A stretch of 39,982 nt of DNA from JAOUJD01 sp964353935 (GTDB lineage Bacteria > Pseudomonadota > Gammaproteobacteria > Burkholderiales > Burkholderiaceae_F): positions 1 to 39,982 of the forward strand of contig CAYGXL010000008.1 of the NCBI GenBank assembly GCA_964353935.1, given 5' to 3'. The first letter of the stretch is position 1, and every line of letters begins with the position of its first letter. A program made the position numbers and the translations under genes. The notes beneath the pieces were generated by a model that had not been told where the DNA came from, did no database searches, and was given only the letters and a program-made list of their open reading frames with translations. Shown here piece by piece: positions 24,782 through 34,347 of the stretch.

Positions 24782-25857
24782 GATTGCTTTCCTTGCCGCA
24801 GCTGCGACTCGAGTTGGCGCAGCCGGTCGCGGAGGTCATCGAGGTTGCGAATGATGGCCGCCGCGCGCTCCCAGTCGCGGTTCTTCATGAGGGGGAAGAA
24901 ACCGGTGTAGTGACCCGGCTCCGTCAGTGAACTGGCCACCAGCGTCCCGGGGCCGATCGCGCAGCCATCCGCGATCGTGATGTGGCCGGCGATCATCGCC
25001 GCGCCGCCGATCTGGCAGCCGCGTCCGATCCGTGCGCTGCCGGCGATGCCGACACAACCGGCGATCACCGTGTGCGCGCCGATGACGCAGTTGTGCGCGA
25101 CCTGGATCTGGTTGTCGAGCTTGACGCCGTCCTCGATCACCGTGTCGCCCATCGTGCCGCGGTCGACCGTCGTGTTGGCGCCGATCTCGACATCGTTGCC
25201 GATCACTACGCTGCCGACCTGGGGGATCTTGATCCAGCGGCCGTCGAGCGGCGCGAAGCCGAAGCCGTCGGCGCCGATGACGACGCCACTCGCCACGATG
25301 CAGCGCTCGCCCAGCCGGCATCCGTCGAGCACGACGACGCGCGGGTACAGGCGCGAGCCGGCCCCGACGACGGTGTCGGCACCGACCACGGTGCCCGCTC
25401 CGATGCGCGCCCCCGCGCCGATCATGGCGCGCTCGCCGATGAATGCGCCGGCCTCGATGCACGCCGTGGCGTCCACCCGAGCCGAGGTCGCGACCGTCGC
25501 CGTGGCCGCCACGCCCGGCAGCACAGGCTCGGCGGGATGCAGCAGTTGCGCCGCGTACGCAAACCACGCATACGGCTGGTCGACGACGACCAGCGCGGGC
25601 AATCGCTCGCCGGCGGCGGACAGCTGCCGCGCGCTCTCGGGCGAAAGCACGACCGCGGCGGCGCGGGTCGTCAGCGCGTCGTTGCGATAGCGGGGATTGA
25701 CGAGGAAAGCGAGATCGGTGGCGCCGGCGACGGCGAGCGGCGCGAGTCCGTCAACGCGGGTATCGGCAGACCCCTGGATGGCCGCTGACAGGCGGCCGCC
25801 GCTGGCGCGGCCGATGGCGGCATTCAGCTCGGCCAGCGACTGGGCGGTCGCCGCCAT
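24778..25857 (-). CDS. lpxD: UDP-3-O-(3-hydroxyacyl)glucosamine N-acyltransferase
   Basis: The 359-residue enzyme adds the second hydroxyacyl chain in lipid A synthesis. The N-terminal uridine-binding domain covers residues 1-105 (DLAFLVNPRY near 48), followed by hexapeptide repeats from about 112 to 310. GADGFGFAP is near 195 and catalytic His255 is in IQVAHNCVIG. The C-terminal helical end (RNLDDLRDRLRQLESQL) contacts ACP in the family. It starts 5 bases after the skp-like gene. Confidence 0.95.
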   Translation of the reverse strand: MAATAQSLAELNAAIGRASGGRLSAAIQGSADTRVDGLAPLAVAGATDLAFLVNPRYRNDALTTRAAAVVLSPESARQLSAAGERLPALVVVDQPYAWFAYAAQLLHPAEPVLPGVAATATVATSARVDATACIEAGAFIGERAMIGAGARIGAGTVVGADTVVGAGSRLYPRVVVLDGCRLGERCIVASGVVIGADGFGFAPLDGRWIKIPQVGSVVIGNDVEIGANTTVDRGTMGDTVIEDGVKLDNQIQVAHNCVIGAHTVIAGCVGIAGSARIGRGCQIGGAAMIAGHITIADGCAIGPGTLVASSLTEPGHYTGFFPLMKNRDWERAAAIIRNLDDLRDRLRQLESQLRQGKQS

Positions 25858-25862
25858 GATGG

Positions 25863-26372
25863 CTACCGAGCGCCGTTGTTCAGGGCCCGCAGGACCCTCT
25901 CGGTGATGTCGATGCGGGGGTTGTAGTACACCGCTTCCTGGACGATCAGGTCGTATTTTTCCTGTTCCGCCATCTGCCGAATGATGCGGTTGGTGCGCTC
26001 GATGATCGACTGCAGCTCTTCGTTGCGTCGCTGGTTGAAGTCCTCGCGGAACTCGCGCTGCTTGCGCTGGAACTCGCGATCCAGTTCGGCCAGTTCGCGC
26101 TGGCGACGCCCACGGTCCGTCTCGGTCATCACCGGAGCGTCTTTCTCGAAACGCTCGGCGCCTGTCTTGAGGCGGGCGCCCATGTCCTGAAGTTCCCGAT
26201 CCCGCTTCGAGAATTCGGCTTCGAGTTTCTGCTGTGCTGCCTTGGCTGCCGCCGAGTCCCGCAGGATGCGTTCGAGGACCACGACCCCGATCTTCGCTTC
26301 CTGGGCGGCAGCGAGAGGCGTCGAGGCCATCAGCGCGACGGCGACCAGCGCGGCAACCCCCTGTTTAGTCAT
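25863..26372 (-). CDS. skp: Periplasmic chaperone OmpH/Skp family
   Basis: The 169-residue protein has a signal peptide cut near residue 23 (AAA/QE), a short beta segment (KIGVVVLERILRDS), and long charged helices that form the tentacle coiled coils (about residues 45-130, with repeated Glu/Arg and RELAELDREFQRKQREFREDFNQRR). The C-terminal part (YYNPRIDITERVL) completes the body. Skp holds unfolded outer-membrane proteins for BamA, whose gene is directly upstream (36-base gap). Confidence 0.92.
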   Translation of the reverse strand: MTKQGVAALVAVALMASTPLAAAQEAKIGVVVLERILRDSAAAKAAQQKLEAEFSKRDRELQDMGARLKTGAERFEKDAPVMTETDRGRRQRELAELDREFQRKQREFREDFNQRRNEELQSIIERTNRIIRQMAEQEKYDLIVQEAVYYNPRIDITERVLRALNNGAR

Positions 26373-26408
26373 CGTCCTGCCTCCTTCGAAGCGCTGGATT
26401 CTGCCATA

Positions 26409-28799
26409 TCAGAACCCCGTTCCGATCTGGAACTGGAACCGCTGCAGTCGGTCTCCCGGCTTGTCGTTGAGCGGATACGCGTACGACAGCTTCAGCGGCC
26501 CGAGCGGGGAAATCCACGCGATGCCGACACCGACCGAGTACCGCAGGTCGCCGAGGTCGATCTTCTGGTTCCGGTAGACCGGGTTGCCGGAGGTCGGGCA
26601 GACCACTGTCGTCGTCGCGGAGAAGTTCGGAGCCGAGCCGTCGGGACACAGCACCGTCTGTCCCCAGACCTGGCCCATGTCGAAGAAGGCCAGCCCGCGG
26701 AGCGTGCGGTCGGCGCCGGGCAGCGGCACCAAGCCTTCGAACGACGCGTTCAACCTGCGGTTGCCGCCCAGCGGGTTGCCGTTGATGTCGGTCGGGCCGA
26801 GGCTGCCGCCTTCGTAGCCGCGCACGCTGCCGATGCCGCCGACGTAGAAGTTCTTGAAGAACGGGAACGGATCGCCTGAGTAACCGTCGCCGTAGCCGAC
26901 CTCCGCGTTCATGGCCAGCGTGACCTTGTTGGTCACCGGCCAGAACTGCTGGTACTGGTAAACGAGCCGGTAGTACTGCAGGTCGAGCACGGGCAGGCCG
27001 ACCTCGGCGAAGGCCCGCTGGTAGTTGCCCCGCTGCGGCACCAGGAGGTTGTCGCGGTTGTCCCGCGACCAGCCCGTGGTGAAGGCCAGCGTGTCGGAAC
27101 TCTCGCCGAACTGCCGCACGTATTCGACATAGCGGACCGGCGAGAACTCCGTCAGGTCGATCCTCGTGTTCTCCCAGCGCAGGCCGAAGAAGACGCGGTC
27201 GTACTCGGTGAACGGGACGCCGTACACCAGTCCCACCCCCCGCGTGGAGTAGCCCACGCTCGACAGGCCGAGCTCGGCGAGATCCGACCTGCGGTCGAAC
27301 AGCTCGACCGTGCGGCTGATGCCTTCGGTGGTGACGTACGGGTCCGTGTGCGAAAGCGCAATGACGCGGTTCGCCTTGCTCGTGTTGACCTCGAGCGACA
27401 GGGCGTTGCCGCTGCCGAACAGATTCTGCTGCGACAGTCCGGCCGTGAGCACCACCCCTTCCGTGCTCGAATAGCCGGCGCCGAGCTGGATGTTCCCGGT
27501 TGCGCGCTCCTTGACCGTGACGTTGACATCGACCTGGTCGGGCGCGCTCGGAACCGCGGGCGTCTCGATGTTCACCGATTCGAAGAAGCCGAGCCGGTCG
27601 ATGCGGTCGCGGGACAGCCGGACCTTTTCGGAGTCGAACCACGCCGACTCGTATTGCCGGACCTCGCGCCGGATGACCTCGTCCCTGGTCCGCGAGTTCC
27701 CGCCGATGTTCACTCGGCGCACGTACACGCGGCGTCCCGGGTCGACCACGATCGTGAAGGCGACCGTGCGGTCTTCCTTGTTCGGCTCCGGCATCGGGTT
27801 GGCCGTGGCGAACGCGTAGCCGAGCGTCGCCATCCGGTCGGTGATGCGCTTGGCGACCGCGTTGATCCTCTCGGCACTGAACGTCTCGCCGGGCTTCACG
27901 TCGATCAGGGCGGTCAGTTCCTCCTCGAGGCCGAGCAGTTCACCGGACAGCTTGACGCCGGACACCGTGTATCGCTCGCCCTCGAACACGTTGACGTTGA
28001 TGAAGATGTCGTTCTTGTCCGGGCTGATCGAGACCTGGGTCGACTCGATGCGGAAGTCGAGGAAGCCGCGATTGAGGTAGAAGGACCGGATCGACTCGAG
28101 GTCGGCGCCGAGCTTCTGCCGCGAATACTGGTCGCGTTTCGTGTACCAGGACAGCCAGTCGGGCGTCGACAGTTCCATCGCGCCGCGCAACGTCGAATCA
28201 CTGAAGACGCTGTTGCCCGTGAACGTGATCGAACGGATGCGGGCGATGTCGCCTTCGTTCACGACCATCGAGACGTTGACGCGGTTGCGCTCGATCGGCG
28301 TCACCGTGGTCTTGACGTCGACGCCGTACAGCCCGCGCGACAGGTACTGGCGCCGCAGTTCCTGCTCGGAGCGCTCCAGCAGCGCACGGTCGAAGATGCG
28401 GCCCTCCGCGAGACCGACCTCGCGCAGGGACTTGAGCACCTGGTCCTTGTCGAACTCCTTGACGCCGGACAGTTCGACGGCGGCAACGGCCGGGCGCTCC
28501 TCGACCAGGACGACGAGCACGTCGCCGTCGACCTCGAGCTTCACGTCCTTGAAGAGTCCGCTGGCATACAGCGCGCGAATGGCCTGCGAGCCCCGCTCCG
28601 GATCGAAGCGGTCACCGACGCGCACCGGCAGGTAGCTGAAGACTGTTCCGGCCTCGGTGCGCTGCACGCCCTCGACACGAATGTCGCGGACCGTGAACTC
28701 CTGCGCCATGGCGTTGACGCTGCATGCAGCCACCACCGCGGCGGCAACGCGGCGCAGGGCTGCTGGCACGCGGCGCCGAGTAGACACGCGACGATTCAA
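26409..28799 (-). CDS. bamA: Outer membrane protein assembly factor BamA
   Basis: The 796-residue protein has a signal peptide with a cut near residue 32 (AMA/QE), five POTRA domains from about 33 to 430 (first: FTVRDIRVEGVQRTEAGTVF), and a C-terminal 16-strand barrel. Loop 6 carries SVRGYEGGSLGP, the VRGF/Y motif of Omp85 proteins, and the chain ends in Phe as outer-membrane barrels do. It folds other barrels into the outer membrane. It sits between rseP and skp, the standard order. Confidence 0.96.
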   Translation of the reverse strand: MNRRVSTRRRVPAALRRVAAAVVAACSVNAMAQEFTVRDIRVEGVQRTEAGTVFSYLPVRVGDRFDPERGSQAIRALYASGLFKDVKLEVDGDVLVVLVEERPAVAAVELSGVKEFDKDQVLKSLREVGLAEGRIFDRALLERSEQELRRQYLSRGLYGVDVKTTVTPIERNRVNVSMVVNEGDIARIRSITFTGNSVFSDSTLRGAMELSTPDWLSWYTKRDQYSRQKLGADLESIRSFYLNRGFLDFRIESTQVSISPDKNDIFINVNVFEGERYTVSGVKLSGELLGLEEELTALIDVKPGETFSAERINAVAKRITDRMATLGYAFATANPMPEPNKEDRTVAFTIVVDPGRRVYVRRVNIGGNSRTRDEVIRREVRQYESAWFDSEKVRLSRDRIDRLGFFESVNIETPAVPSAPDQVDVNVTVKERATGNIQLGAGYSSTEGVVLTAGLSQQNLFGSGNALSLEVNTSKANRVIALSHTDPYVTTEGISRTVELFDRRSDLAELGLSSVGYSTRGVGLVYGVPFTEYDRVFFGLRWENTRIDLTEFSPVRYVEYVRQFGESSDTLAFTTGWSRDNRDNLLVPQRGNYQRAFAEVGLPVLDLQYYRLVYQYQQFWPVTNKVTLAMNAEVGYGDGYSGDPFPFFKNFYVGGIGSVRGYEGGSLGPTDINGNPLGGNRRLNASFEGLVPLPGADRTLRGLAFFDMGQVWGQTVLCPDGSAPNFSATTTVVCPTSGNPVYRNQKIDLGDLRYSVGVGIAWISPLGPLKLSYAYPLNDKPGDRLQRFQFQIGTGF

Positions 28800-28832
28800 C
28801 TTCGGGTTCCAGTACGAAGGCGTGGGTGCCGA

Positions 28833-30185
28833 TCAGGAGAGCAGCCGGATCAGGTCGTTGTAGAGCGCCAGCATCGTCAACAGTCCGAGCAGCGCAACGC
28901 CGGCACGCTGGCCCCATTCGACGACCCACTCCGCTGGCGGGCTGCCCTTGAGAATCTCGATCAAATAATACAGTAAGTGCCCTCCATCGAGCATCGGAAT
29001 GGGCAGCAGGTTGAGCACCGCGAGGCTGATGGAAACGAGAGCGAGAAAGCTCAGGAACGCGGCGAGGCCGATGCGCGCGGTCTGTCCCGCGTAGTCGGCG
29101 ATCGTGACCGGTCCGGAGAGGTTCTTCCACGATGCCTCGCCGGTCACCATCTTGCCCAGCATCTTCAGCGAGAACACGGCCGTGTCGACCGTCTTCCCGG
29201 CGGCGATTCCGATGCTCTCGACCGGGCCGTACTGCACCTTGATGAGCGGCGGACGATCGTTCAGCTCCGCCCCCATGCGTCCGAACGACTGGCCGGTCTC
29301 GTCGGTCACGCGGGTCGGGGTCACGCGGACCCGGACCAGGCGCCCCTCGCGTTCAACCGTCAGTTCCAGCGACTTCTCCGCGGACGCGCGCACCCGCTCG
29401 ATCAGCGCGCGAGCCGAAGTGATCGGGTCACCGCCGGCGGCGACGATGCGGTCGCCGGCGAGCAGGCCCGCCTCGGCGGCGGCGCTGCCGTCAGCGACAC
29501 GGCCGACGCGAGGCGACCCGCTGTACGGCACGATGCCGAGTCGCGCGATGACGTCGCCGTCGAGGTCCTCGGTGACGACCCCCGAAGCATCCAGCGTGAC
29601 GGTGCGGCGCGACGAGTCGGTGCTCTCGACCTCCAGCACGATCGGCCTGGTCCCGACCGCACGCTGCAGCAGCACCCACCTCAGTTCGTTCCACGACCGC
29701 ACCGGCTCGCCGTCGACGTCGATCACGCGGTCGCCGGCCGCGACGCCCGCCTGCGATGCCGCGGTGGCGGCCGGGGGCGCGCCGAGCAACGCCTGGGGCT
29801 CCATCACGCCGACGACGTTCAGCAGCCAGTAGACGGCAATCGCGAGCAGCAGGTTGGCCGCCGGACCCGCGAGCACGATGGCGATGCGCTTCCACACCGA
29901 CTGGCGGTTGAAGCTGCGCGGGAGGTCGGCGGCAGCGATCGGCGCGCAATCCGGGTCGCGCTCGTCGAGCATGCGCACGTAGCCGCCGAGCGGCATCGCG
30001 GCAATCACCCACTCGGTCCGGTCCGCACCCCGCACCCAGCTCTTGATCGGTCGTCCGAAGCCGATCGAGAAGCGCAGCACCTTCACGCCGCACTTGCGCG
30101 CGACCCAGTAGTGGCCGTACTCGTGGACCACGATCAGGATGCCGAGCGTGATCAGGAATGCGGCGATGGTCGTCAGTAGCGTCAT
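28833..30185 (-). CDS. rseP: RIP metalloprotease RseP
   Basis: The 450-residue inner-membrane site-2 protease cleaves the anti-sigma factor RseA in the envelope stress response. The zinc motif HEYGH is at residues 21-25 in the first membrane segment; the third ligand motif LDGGHLLYY is near 400. Two PDZ-like domains lie in the periplasmic part (about residues 120-200 and 205-290). It follows dxr by 14 bases and precedes bamA by 33. The rseA substrate gene is not in the window. Confidence 0.95.
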   Translation of the reverse strand: MTLLTTIAAFLITLGILIVVHEYGHYWVARKCGVKVLRFSIGFGRPIKSWVRGADRTEWVIAAMPLGGYVRMLDERDPDCAPIAAADLPRSFNRQSVWKRIAIVLAGPAANLLLAIAVYWLLNVVGVMEPQALLGAPPAATAASQAGVAAGDRVIDVDGEPVRSWNELRWVLLQRAVGTRPIVLEVESTDSSRRTVTLDASGVVTEDLDGDVIARLGIVPYSGSPRVGRVADGSAAAEAGLLAGDRIVAAGGDPITSARALIERVRASAEKSLELTVEREGRLVRVRVTPTRVTDETGQSFGRMGAELNDRPPLIKVQYGPVESIGIAAGKTVDTAVFSLKMLGKMVTGEASWKNLSGPVTIADYAGQTARIGLAAFLSFLALVSISLAVLNLLPIPMLDGGHLLYYLIEILKGSPPAEWVVEWGQRAGVALLGLLTMLALYNDLIRLLS

Positions 30186-30199
30186 TGCGGCTCAGGCTC

Positions 30200-31357
30200 T
30201 CAGTTCGGCAGCATGCCGGTCGCGACTTCGCGCGCGCGGCGGTCGATCTCCAGCACCTCGTCGATCCCGGACGGCTGCTCCGGGTCGAATGCCTCGAGGA
30301 CGCGTTCGATCGTCTCCGCGATTCCCGTGAACCGCAAGCGGCCCTCGAGAAACGCTTGGACCGCGACTTCGTTGGCGGCGTTCAGTACGGCACTGGCCGC
30401 GCGACCGTGGCGCAATGCCTGATAGGCAAACCCGAGGCAGGGAAAACGCCGGAGATCCGGCGCCTCGAACGTCAGTTCCCCCAGGCGGGTGAAGTCCAGG
30501 CGCTCGGCGCCGCTCGTCACCCGTTCGGGCCACGCCAGCGCGTAGGCCAGCGGAGTGCGCATGTCGGGCGTGCCCATCTGCGCCAGCACCGAGCCGTCAG
30601 GGAACTCGACCATCGAGTGGATCACGCTCTGCGGGTGGATCACCACGTCGATGCGCTCGACCGGCACGTTGAACAGCCAGCTCGCCTCGATCACCTCGAG
30701 GCCCTTGTTCATCAGGGTGGCCGAGTCGACCGAGATCTTCCGGCCCATCACCCAGTTGGGATGCGCGCACGCCTCCTCGGGCGTGACGTCGTCCAGGTCG
30801 AGACGACTGCGGAACGGGCCACCCGACGCGGTCAGCACCAGGCGCGCGCCGTCGCGTTCGACCTCGCGCACTCCGGCGAGGCACTGGTGGATCGCGTTGT
30901 GCTCGCTGTCGACGGGCAGCAGCTCGGCGCCGCCGCGCCGCACCGCGCCCATCAGGAGCGCGCCGGCGCTGACGATCGCCTCCTTGTTCGCGAGCATCAG
31001 GCGCTTGCCGGCCTCGGCGGCCGCCAGTGTCGGCACGAGGCCGGCGGCGCCGACGATGGCGGCAAGCACCGCGTCGACCTCCGGTGCGCGGGCCACATCG
31101 ACGAGCGCATCGCGGCCGCCCGCAACGCGCGCCGTCGCTCCCCGCTCCCGCAACGCGTCGCGCAGGCGCCCTTCGAGCGAAGCGTCACCGATGACGACCA
31201 CCTCGGGACCGAAACGCAAGGCGAGATCCGCCAGGCCGTCAACGTTGCTCTGCGCCGTCAGCGCATGCACGCGATAGCGCCCGGGATGGCGGGCGATGAC
31301 GTCGAGCGCGCTGGTCCCGATCGACCCGGTGGCGCCGAGGATGGTCACGGCCTTCAT
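30200..31357 (-). CDS. dxr: 1-deoxy-D-xylulose 5-phosphate reductoisomerase
   Basis: The 385-residue enzyme converts DXP to MEP with NADPH in isoprenoid synthesis. The NADPH loop GATGSIGTSALDV is at residues 8-20, LANKEAIVSAG is near 122, the metal ligands are Asp150 and Glu152 in LLPVDSEHNAI, and LTASGGPFR is near 170. The ATG at 31357 overlaps the cdsA stop by four bases. The long open frame continuing upstream through cdsA is a shadow. Confidence 0.95.
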   Translation of the reverse strand: MKAVTILGATGSIGTSALDVIARHPGRYRVHALTAQSNVDGLADLALRFGPEVVVIGDASLEGRLRDALRERGATARVAGGRDALVDVARAPEVDAVLAAIVGAAGLVPTLAAAEAGKRLMLANKEAIVSAGALLMGAVRRGGAELLPVDSEHNAIHQCLAGVREVERDGARLVLTASGGPFRSRLDLDDVTPEEACAHPNWVMGRKISVDSATLMNKGLEVIEASWLFNVPVERIDVVIHPQSVIHSMVEFPDGSVLAQMGTPDMRTPLAYALAWPERVTSGAERLDFTRLGELTFEAPDLRRFPCLGFAYQALRHGRAASAVLNAANEVAVQAFLEGRLRFTGIAETIERVLEAFDPEQPSGIDEVLEIDRRAREVATGMLPN

Positions 31358-32181
31358 CGGGCGACCCATTCGAGCAGCGCTGCGAGCGGCAGCGCCGGCA
31401 GCAAGGCGTCGACGCGGTCGTAGAAGCCGCCGTGGCCGGGGAGGAGATGACTGCTGTCCTTCACGCCGGCCTGGCGCTTCAGCAGGCTTTCGAACAGGTC
31501 GCCGACGATCGACAGCAGCACGATGACGCCGAGCAGGACGGCGCCGACGACGCCGAGCGAGGCGAGCAGCCGGTTGGACAGCAGGGCAGCGCCCGGCGCC
31601 ACCTGGTGCGCGATCAGGGCGACACCGATGACGGCAACGACCGCCCCGACCACGCCCGCCCATGTCTTGCCCGGACTGATGTGCGGCGCGAGCTTGCGCT
31701 TCCCGAACGCGCGCCCCGCGAAGTACGCCGCGGTGTCGGCCAGCCAGACGATGAACAGCACCGACAGCAGCGCGACCACGCCCTCGAGGAGAAAGTGCAC
31801 CAGCGCCACCCAGGCCGCGGCCGTCAACAGCACGGCGAGCAAGGTGGACACGCCGCGCGGCATGCGCACGGCCATCGCGTCGGGTTGCAGCAGCAGCACG
31901 GCGAGCGCCGCCCAGACGATCGTTGCGAGCAGGCTGAGCGGCAGCAGCGCCTGTTCGACCCACTGCGGCATCACGAGCGCGACGATGAACAGCACGGCGC
32001 CGAAAGCGACAGCGCCGGCCACGGCCTGCCCGCGCGGCCAGCCGACGAGCTGCATCCACTCGCCCAGGGCCGCCGCCACGACGGCCGTTGCGAGGAGTTC
32101 GAACGCGACCGGCGACCAGGCGAGCGCGCCGACGAGCAGCGCGAACAGGACGACGGCGGTGATGACCCTCTGCGTCAGCAC
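31354..32181 (-). CDS. cdsA: Phosphatidate cytidylyltransferase
   Basis: The 275-residue membrane enzyme makes CDP-diacylglycerol from CTP and phosphatidate. It has about eight hydrophobic segments and the full CDS signature near the C-terminus: SLLKRQAGVKDSSHLLPGHG followed by GFYDRVD. It starts 4 bases after the uppS stop and overlaps the dxr start. Confidence 0.94.
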   Translation of the reverse strand: MLTQRVITAVVLFALLVGALAWSPVAFELLATAVVAAALGEWMQLVGWPRGQAVAGAVAFGAVLFIVALVMPQWVEQALLPLSLLATIVWAALAVLLLQPDAMAVRMPRGVSTLLAVLLTAAAWVALVHFLLEGVVALLSVLFIVWLADTAAYFAGRAFGKRKLAPHISPGKTWAGVVGAVVAVIGVALIAHQVAPGAALLSNRLLASLGVVGAVLLGVIVLLSIVGDLFESLLKRQAGVKDSSHLLPGHGGFYDRVDALLPALPLAALLEWVAR

Positions 32182-32185
32182 GCGG

Positions 32186-32956
32186 TCAGGCCACGTTCGC
32201 GACCGGCGCTTTGCCGACCTGCTCGCCCGTCATGCCGAAGCGCCGCTGCCGCGTGGCGTACCACGCCAGCGCGCGGTCGAGTTCGGCGGCGTCGAAGTCC
32301 GGCCACAGGACATCGGTGAAGTGCAGCTCGGAATAGGCAAGCTGCCACAGCAGGAAGTTGCTGATGCGGCGTTCGCCGCCGGTGCGGATCAGCAGGTCGG
32401 GATCGGGGGCGAACGACAGCGCGAGATGCCGCGCGATGTCGTCCTCGGTCAGGCTGCCCGGTCCCTCCGCCGCACGCACGTCCGCCGCGCGACGCGCGGC
32501 CTGCGCGATGTCCCACCGGCCGCCGTAGTTGGCGCAGATCGTCAGGTGCAGCTTGGCGTTCCTTTCGGTCTTCTGCTCCGACTCGGCGATCTCGCGGCGC
32601 AGCTCCGCGTCGAAGGCCGATACGTCGCCGACCACGCGCATCCGGACGCCGAGCTCGACGAGCTTGTTGACCTCGCGCCGCAGCGCGCTGACGAAGAGTT
32701 TCATCAGCGTCGAGACCTCGTCCTCTGGACGCCGCCAGTTCTCGGAGCTGAACGCGAAGAGCGTCAGGTACTCGATGCCGCGCTCCCCGCAGGCCTGCAG
32801 CGACGCCCGCACGGCGTCGACGCCACGCGTGTGCCCGAACACGCGCGGCTTGCCCCGCGCCTTCGCCCAGCGGCCGTTGCCGTCCATGATGATCGCCACG
32901 TGCCTCGGCACGGGCGGCGCCGGGACATCGACGGCAGTCTGGGGGTTGCGGGTCAT
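32186..32956 (-). CDS. uppS: Undecaprenyl diphosphate synthase (cis-prenyltransferase)
   Basis: The 256-residue cytosolic enzyme extends FPP with isopentenyl diphosphate to the C55 carrier used in peptidoglycan and LPS assembly. Catalytic Asp25 is in AIIMDGNGRWAK; LFAFSSENWRRP lies near residue 68, and RTGGERRISNFLLWQLAYSEL near 195. The 17-residue N-terminus before the conserved start is Pro-rich. The ATG at 32956 has no recognisable Shine-Dalgarno site, and a perfect hairpin (32985-33010) lies just upstream, so initiation may be controlled or coupled in an unusual way. Confidence 0.94.
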   Translation of the reverse strand: MTRNPQTAVDVPAPPVPRHVAIIMDGNGRWAKARGKPRVFGHTRGVDAVRASLQACGERGIEYLTLFAFSSENWRRPEDEVSTLMKLFVSALRREVNKLVELGVRMRVVGDVSAFDAELRREIAESEQKTERNAKLHLTICANYGGRWDIAQAARRAADVRAAEGPGSLTEDDIARHLALSFAPDPDLLIRTGGERRISNFLLWQLAYSELHFTDVLWPDFDAAELDRALAWYATRQRRFGMTGEQVGKAPVANVA

Positions 32957-32984
32957 GAGCGCGGTCGGGCCGTCGGCGGCTCTA

Positions 32985-33010
32985 GGCCTGTTAACAAGCG
33001 TTAACAGGCC
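32985..33010 (-). promoter_or_regulatory. Perfect 11-bp hairpin between frr and uppS
   Basis: GGCCTGTTAAC (32985-32995) and GTTAACAGGCC (33000-33010) are perfectly complementary with a 4-base loop. The hairpin abuts the frr stop codon and lies 28 bases before the uppS ATG. There is no T-run on the transcript side, so it is not a clear intrinsic terminator; a processing or translational-control element is equally possible. Confidence 0.6.
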
Positions 33011-33571
33011 CTAAACCGTCATGACTTCCTTTTCCTTCTCGGCGATCAGCTTGTCGATCTCGGCCACGTAGCGGTCGGTCAGCTTCTGGATCGTTTCCTC
33101 GGCGCGGCGGTCCTCGTCCTCGGACACCTCCTTGGCCTTCAGCAGTTCCTTGACGTGGTGGTTCGCGTCGCGGCGCAGGTTGCGGACGGCCACCTTGGCG
33201 TTCTCGCCCTCGTGCTTCACGATCTTGACGAGTTCCTTGCGGCGCTGCTCGGTCAACAGCGGCATCGGCACGCGCACGACGTCGGCGTTCGTGGCCGGGT
33301 TCAGGCCGAGGTCGGAGTCGCGGATCGCCTTCTCGACGACCGGCACCATCTTCTTCTCCCACGGCTGCACGGTGATCGTGCGGGCGTCGCCGAGGCCGAC
33401 CTGCGCCACCTGCGACAGCGGAACCATCGTGCCGTAGTAGTCGACGGTGATGTGGTCCAGCAGGCCGACGTGGGCCCGTCCGGTGCGCACCTTGGCGTAG
33501 TCGTGCTTCAGCGCCTCCAACGACTTCTGCATCTTCTGCTCGGTCGATTTCTGGATCTCTGCGATGTTCAC
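33011..33571 (-). CDS. frr: Ribosome recycling factor
   Basis: The 186-residue protein splits post-termination ribosomes with EF-G. It has the typical N-terminal helix with KVRTGRAHVGLLDHITVDYYG (residues 27-47), VQPWEKKMVPVVEKAI, and a long helical bundle with the conserved RRDANHHVKELLK. The length matches the family. It lies 25 bases downstream of pyrH, as usual in the rpsB-tsf-pyrH-frr block. Confidence 0.97.
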   Translation of the reverse strand: MNIAEIQKSTEQKMQKSLEALKHDYAKVRTGRAHVGLLDHITVDYYGTMVPLSQVAQVGLGDARTITVQPWEKKMVPVVEKAIRDSDLGLNPATNADVVRVPMPLLTEQRRKELVKIVKHEGENAKVAVRNLRRDANHHVKELLKAKEVSEDEDRRAEETIQKLTDRYVAEIDKLIAEKEKEVMTV

Positions 33572-33596
33572 TCTTGTCTCCTTGCAGGCGAGACCG

Positions 33597-34322
33597 TCAG
33601 ACGTGGACGAGGGTGCCCTCGTCCTCGCCCATCACAACGCGCTTCAGCGCGCCGGGCTTCGTGATGTTGAATACCTTGATCGGCAGGCGCTGGGCGCGGC
33701 ACAGCGCGAAGGCGGTGGCGTCCATGATCTGCAGGTTGCGCGCGAGCGCCTCGTCGAAGGTGATGGTCGAATAGCGGGTCGCGTCCGGATCCTTCCTGGG
33801 ATCCGCGGAGTACACGCCGTCCACCTTGGTCGCCTTCAGCACGATCTCCGCGCCGACCTCGGAGCCGCGCAGCGCGGCCGCGGTGTCGGTCGTGAAGAAC
33901 GGATTGCCGGTCCCGGCGGCGAAGATGACGACGCGCCCTTCCTCGAGGTAGCGCAGCGCCTTGGGACGGATGTACGGCTCCACCACCTGCTCGATGTTGA
34001 GCGCCGACTGCACCCGCGCCTCGACGCCCGCCCGGCGCATCGCGTCCTGCAGCGCCATCGCGTTCATGATGGTCGCCATCATGCCCATGTAGTCCGCGGT
34101 GGCGCGATCCATCCCCGCGGCGCCGAGCGCGACGCCACGAAAGATGTTGCCGCCGCCGATCACGATGGCGAGTTCCACGCCGAGGCGGACCACTTCGTCG
34201 ATGTCGGTGACCATCGACTCGACCGTCGCCCGGTTGATGCCGAAGGCGTCGTCGCCCATCAGGGCCTCGCCCGACAGTTTCAGCAGGACCCGCCGGTAGG
34301 CGGCACCGCTCGCTGCAGTCAT
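33597..34322 (-). CDS. pyrH: UMP kinase
   Basis: The 241-residue amino-acid-kinase-fold enzyme phosphorylates UMP. Visible elements are RRVLLKLSGEALMGDDAFGI (residues 8-27), the glycine-rich AIVIGGGNIFRG near 53, GNPFFTTDTAAALRGSEVGAE near 138, and the ATKVDGVYSADPRKDP near 161. The C-terminus reads VVMGEDEGTLVHV. It is 25 bases from tsf and from frr. Confidence 0.97.
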   Translation of the reverse strand: MTAASGAAYRRVLLKLSGEALMGDDAFGINRATVESMVTDIDEVVRLGVELAIVIGGGNIFRGVALGAAGMDRATADYMGMMATIMNAMALQDAMRRAGVEARVQSALNIEQVVEPYIRPKALRYLEEGRVVIFAAGTGNPFFTTDTAAALRGSEVGAEIVLKATKVDGVYSADPRKDPDATRYSTITFDEALARNLQIMDATAFALCRAQRLPIKVFNITKPGALKRVVMGEDEGTLVHV

Positions 34323-34347
34323 CGGCTCTCCTCCGCTCGCGCGGAAC

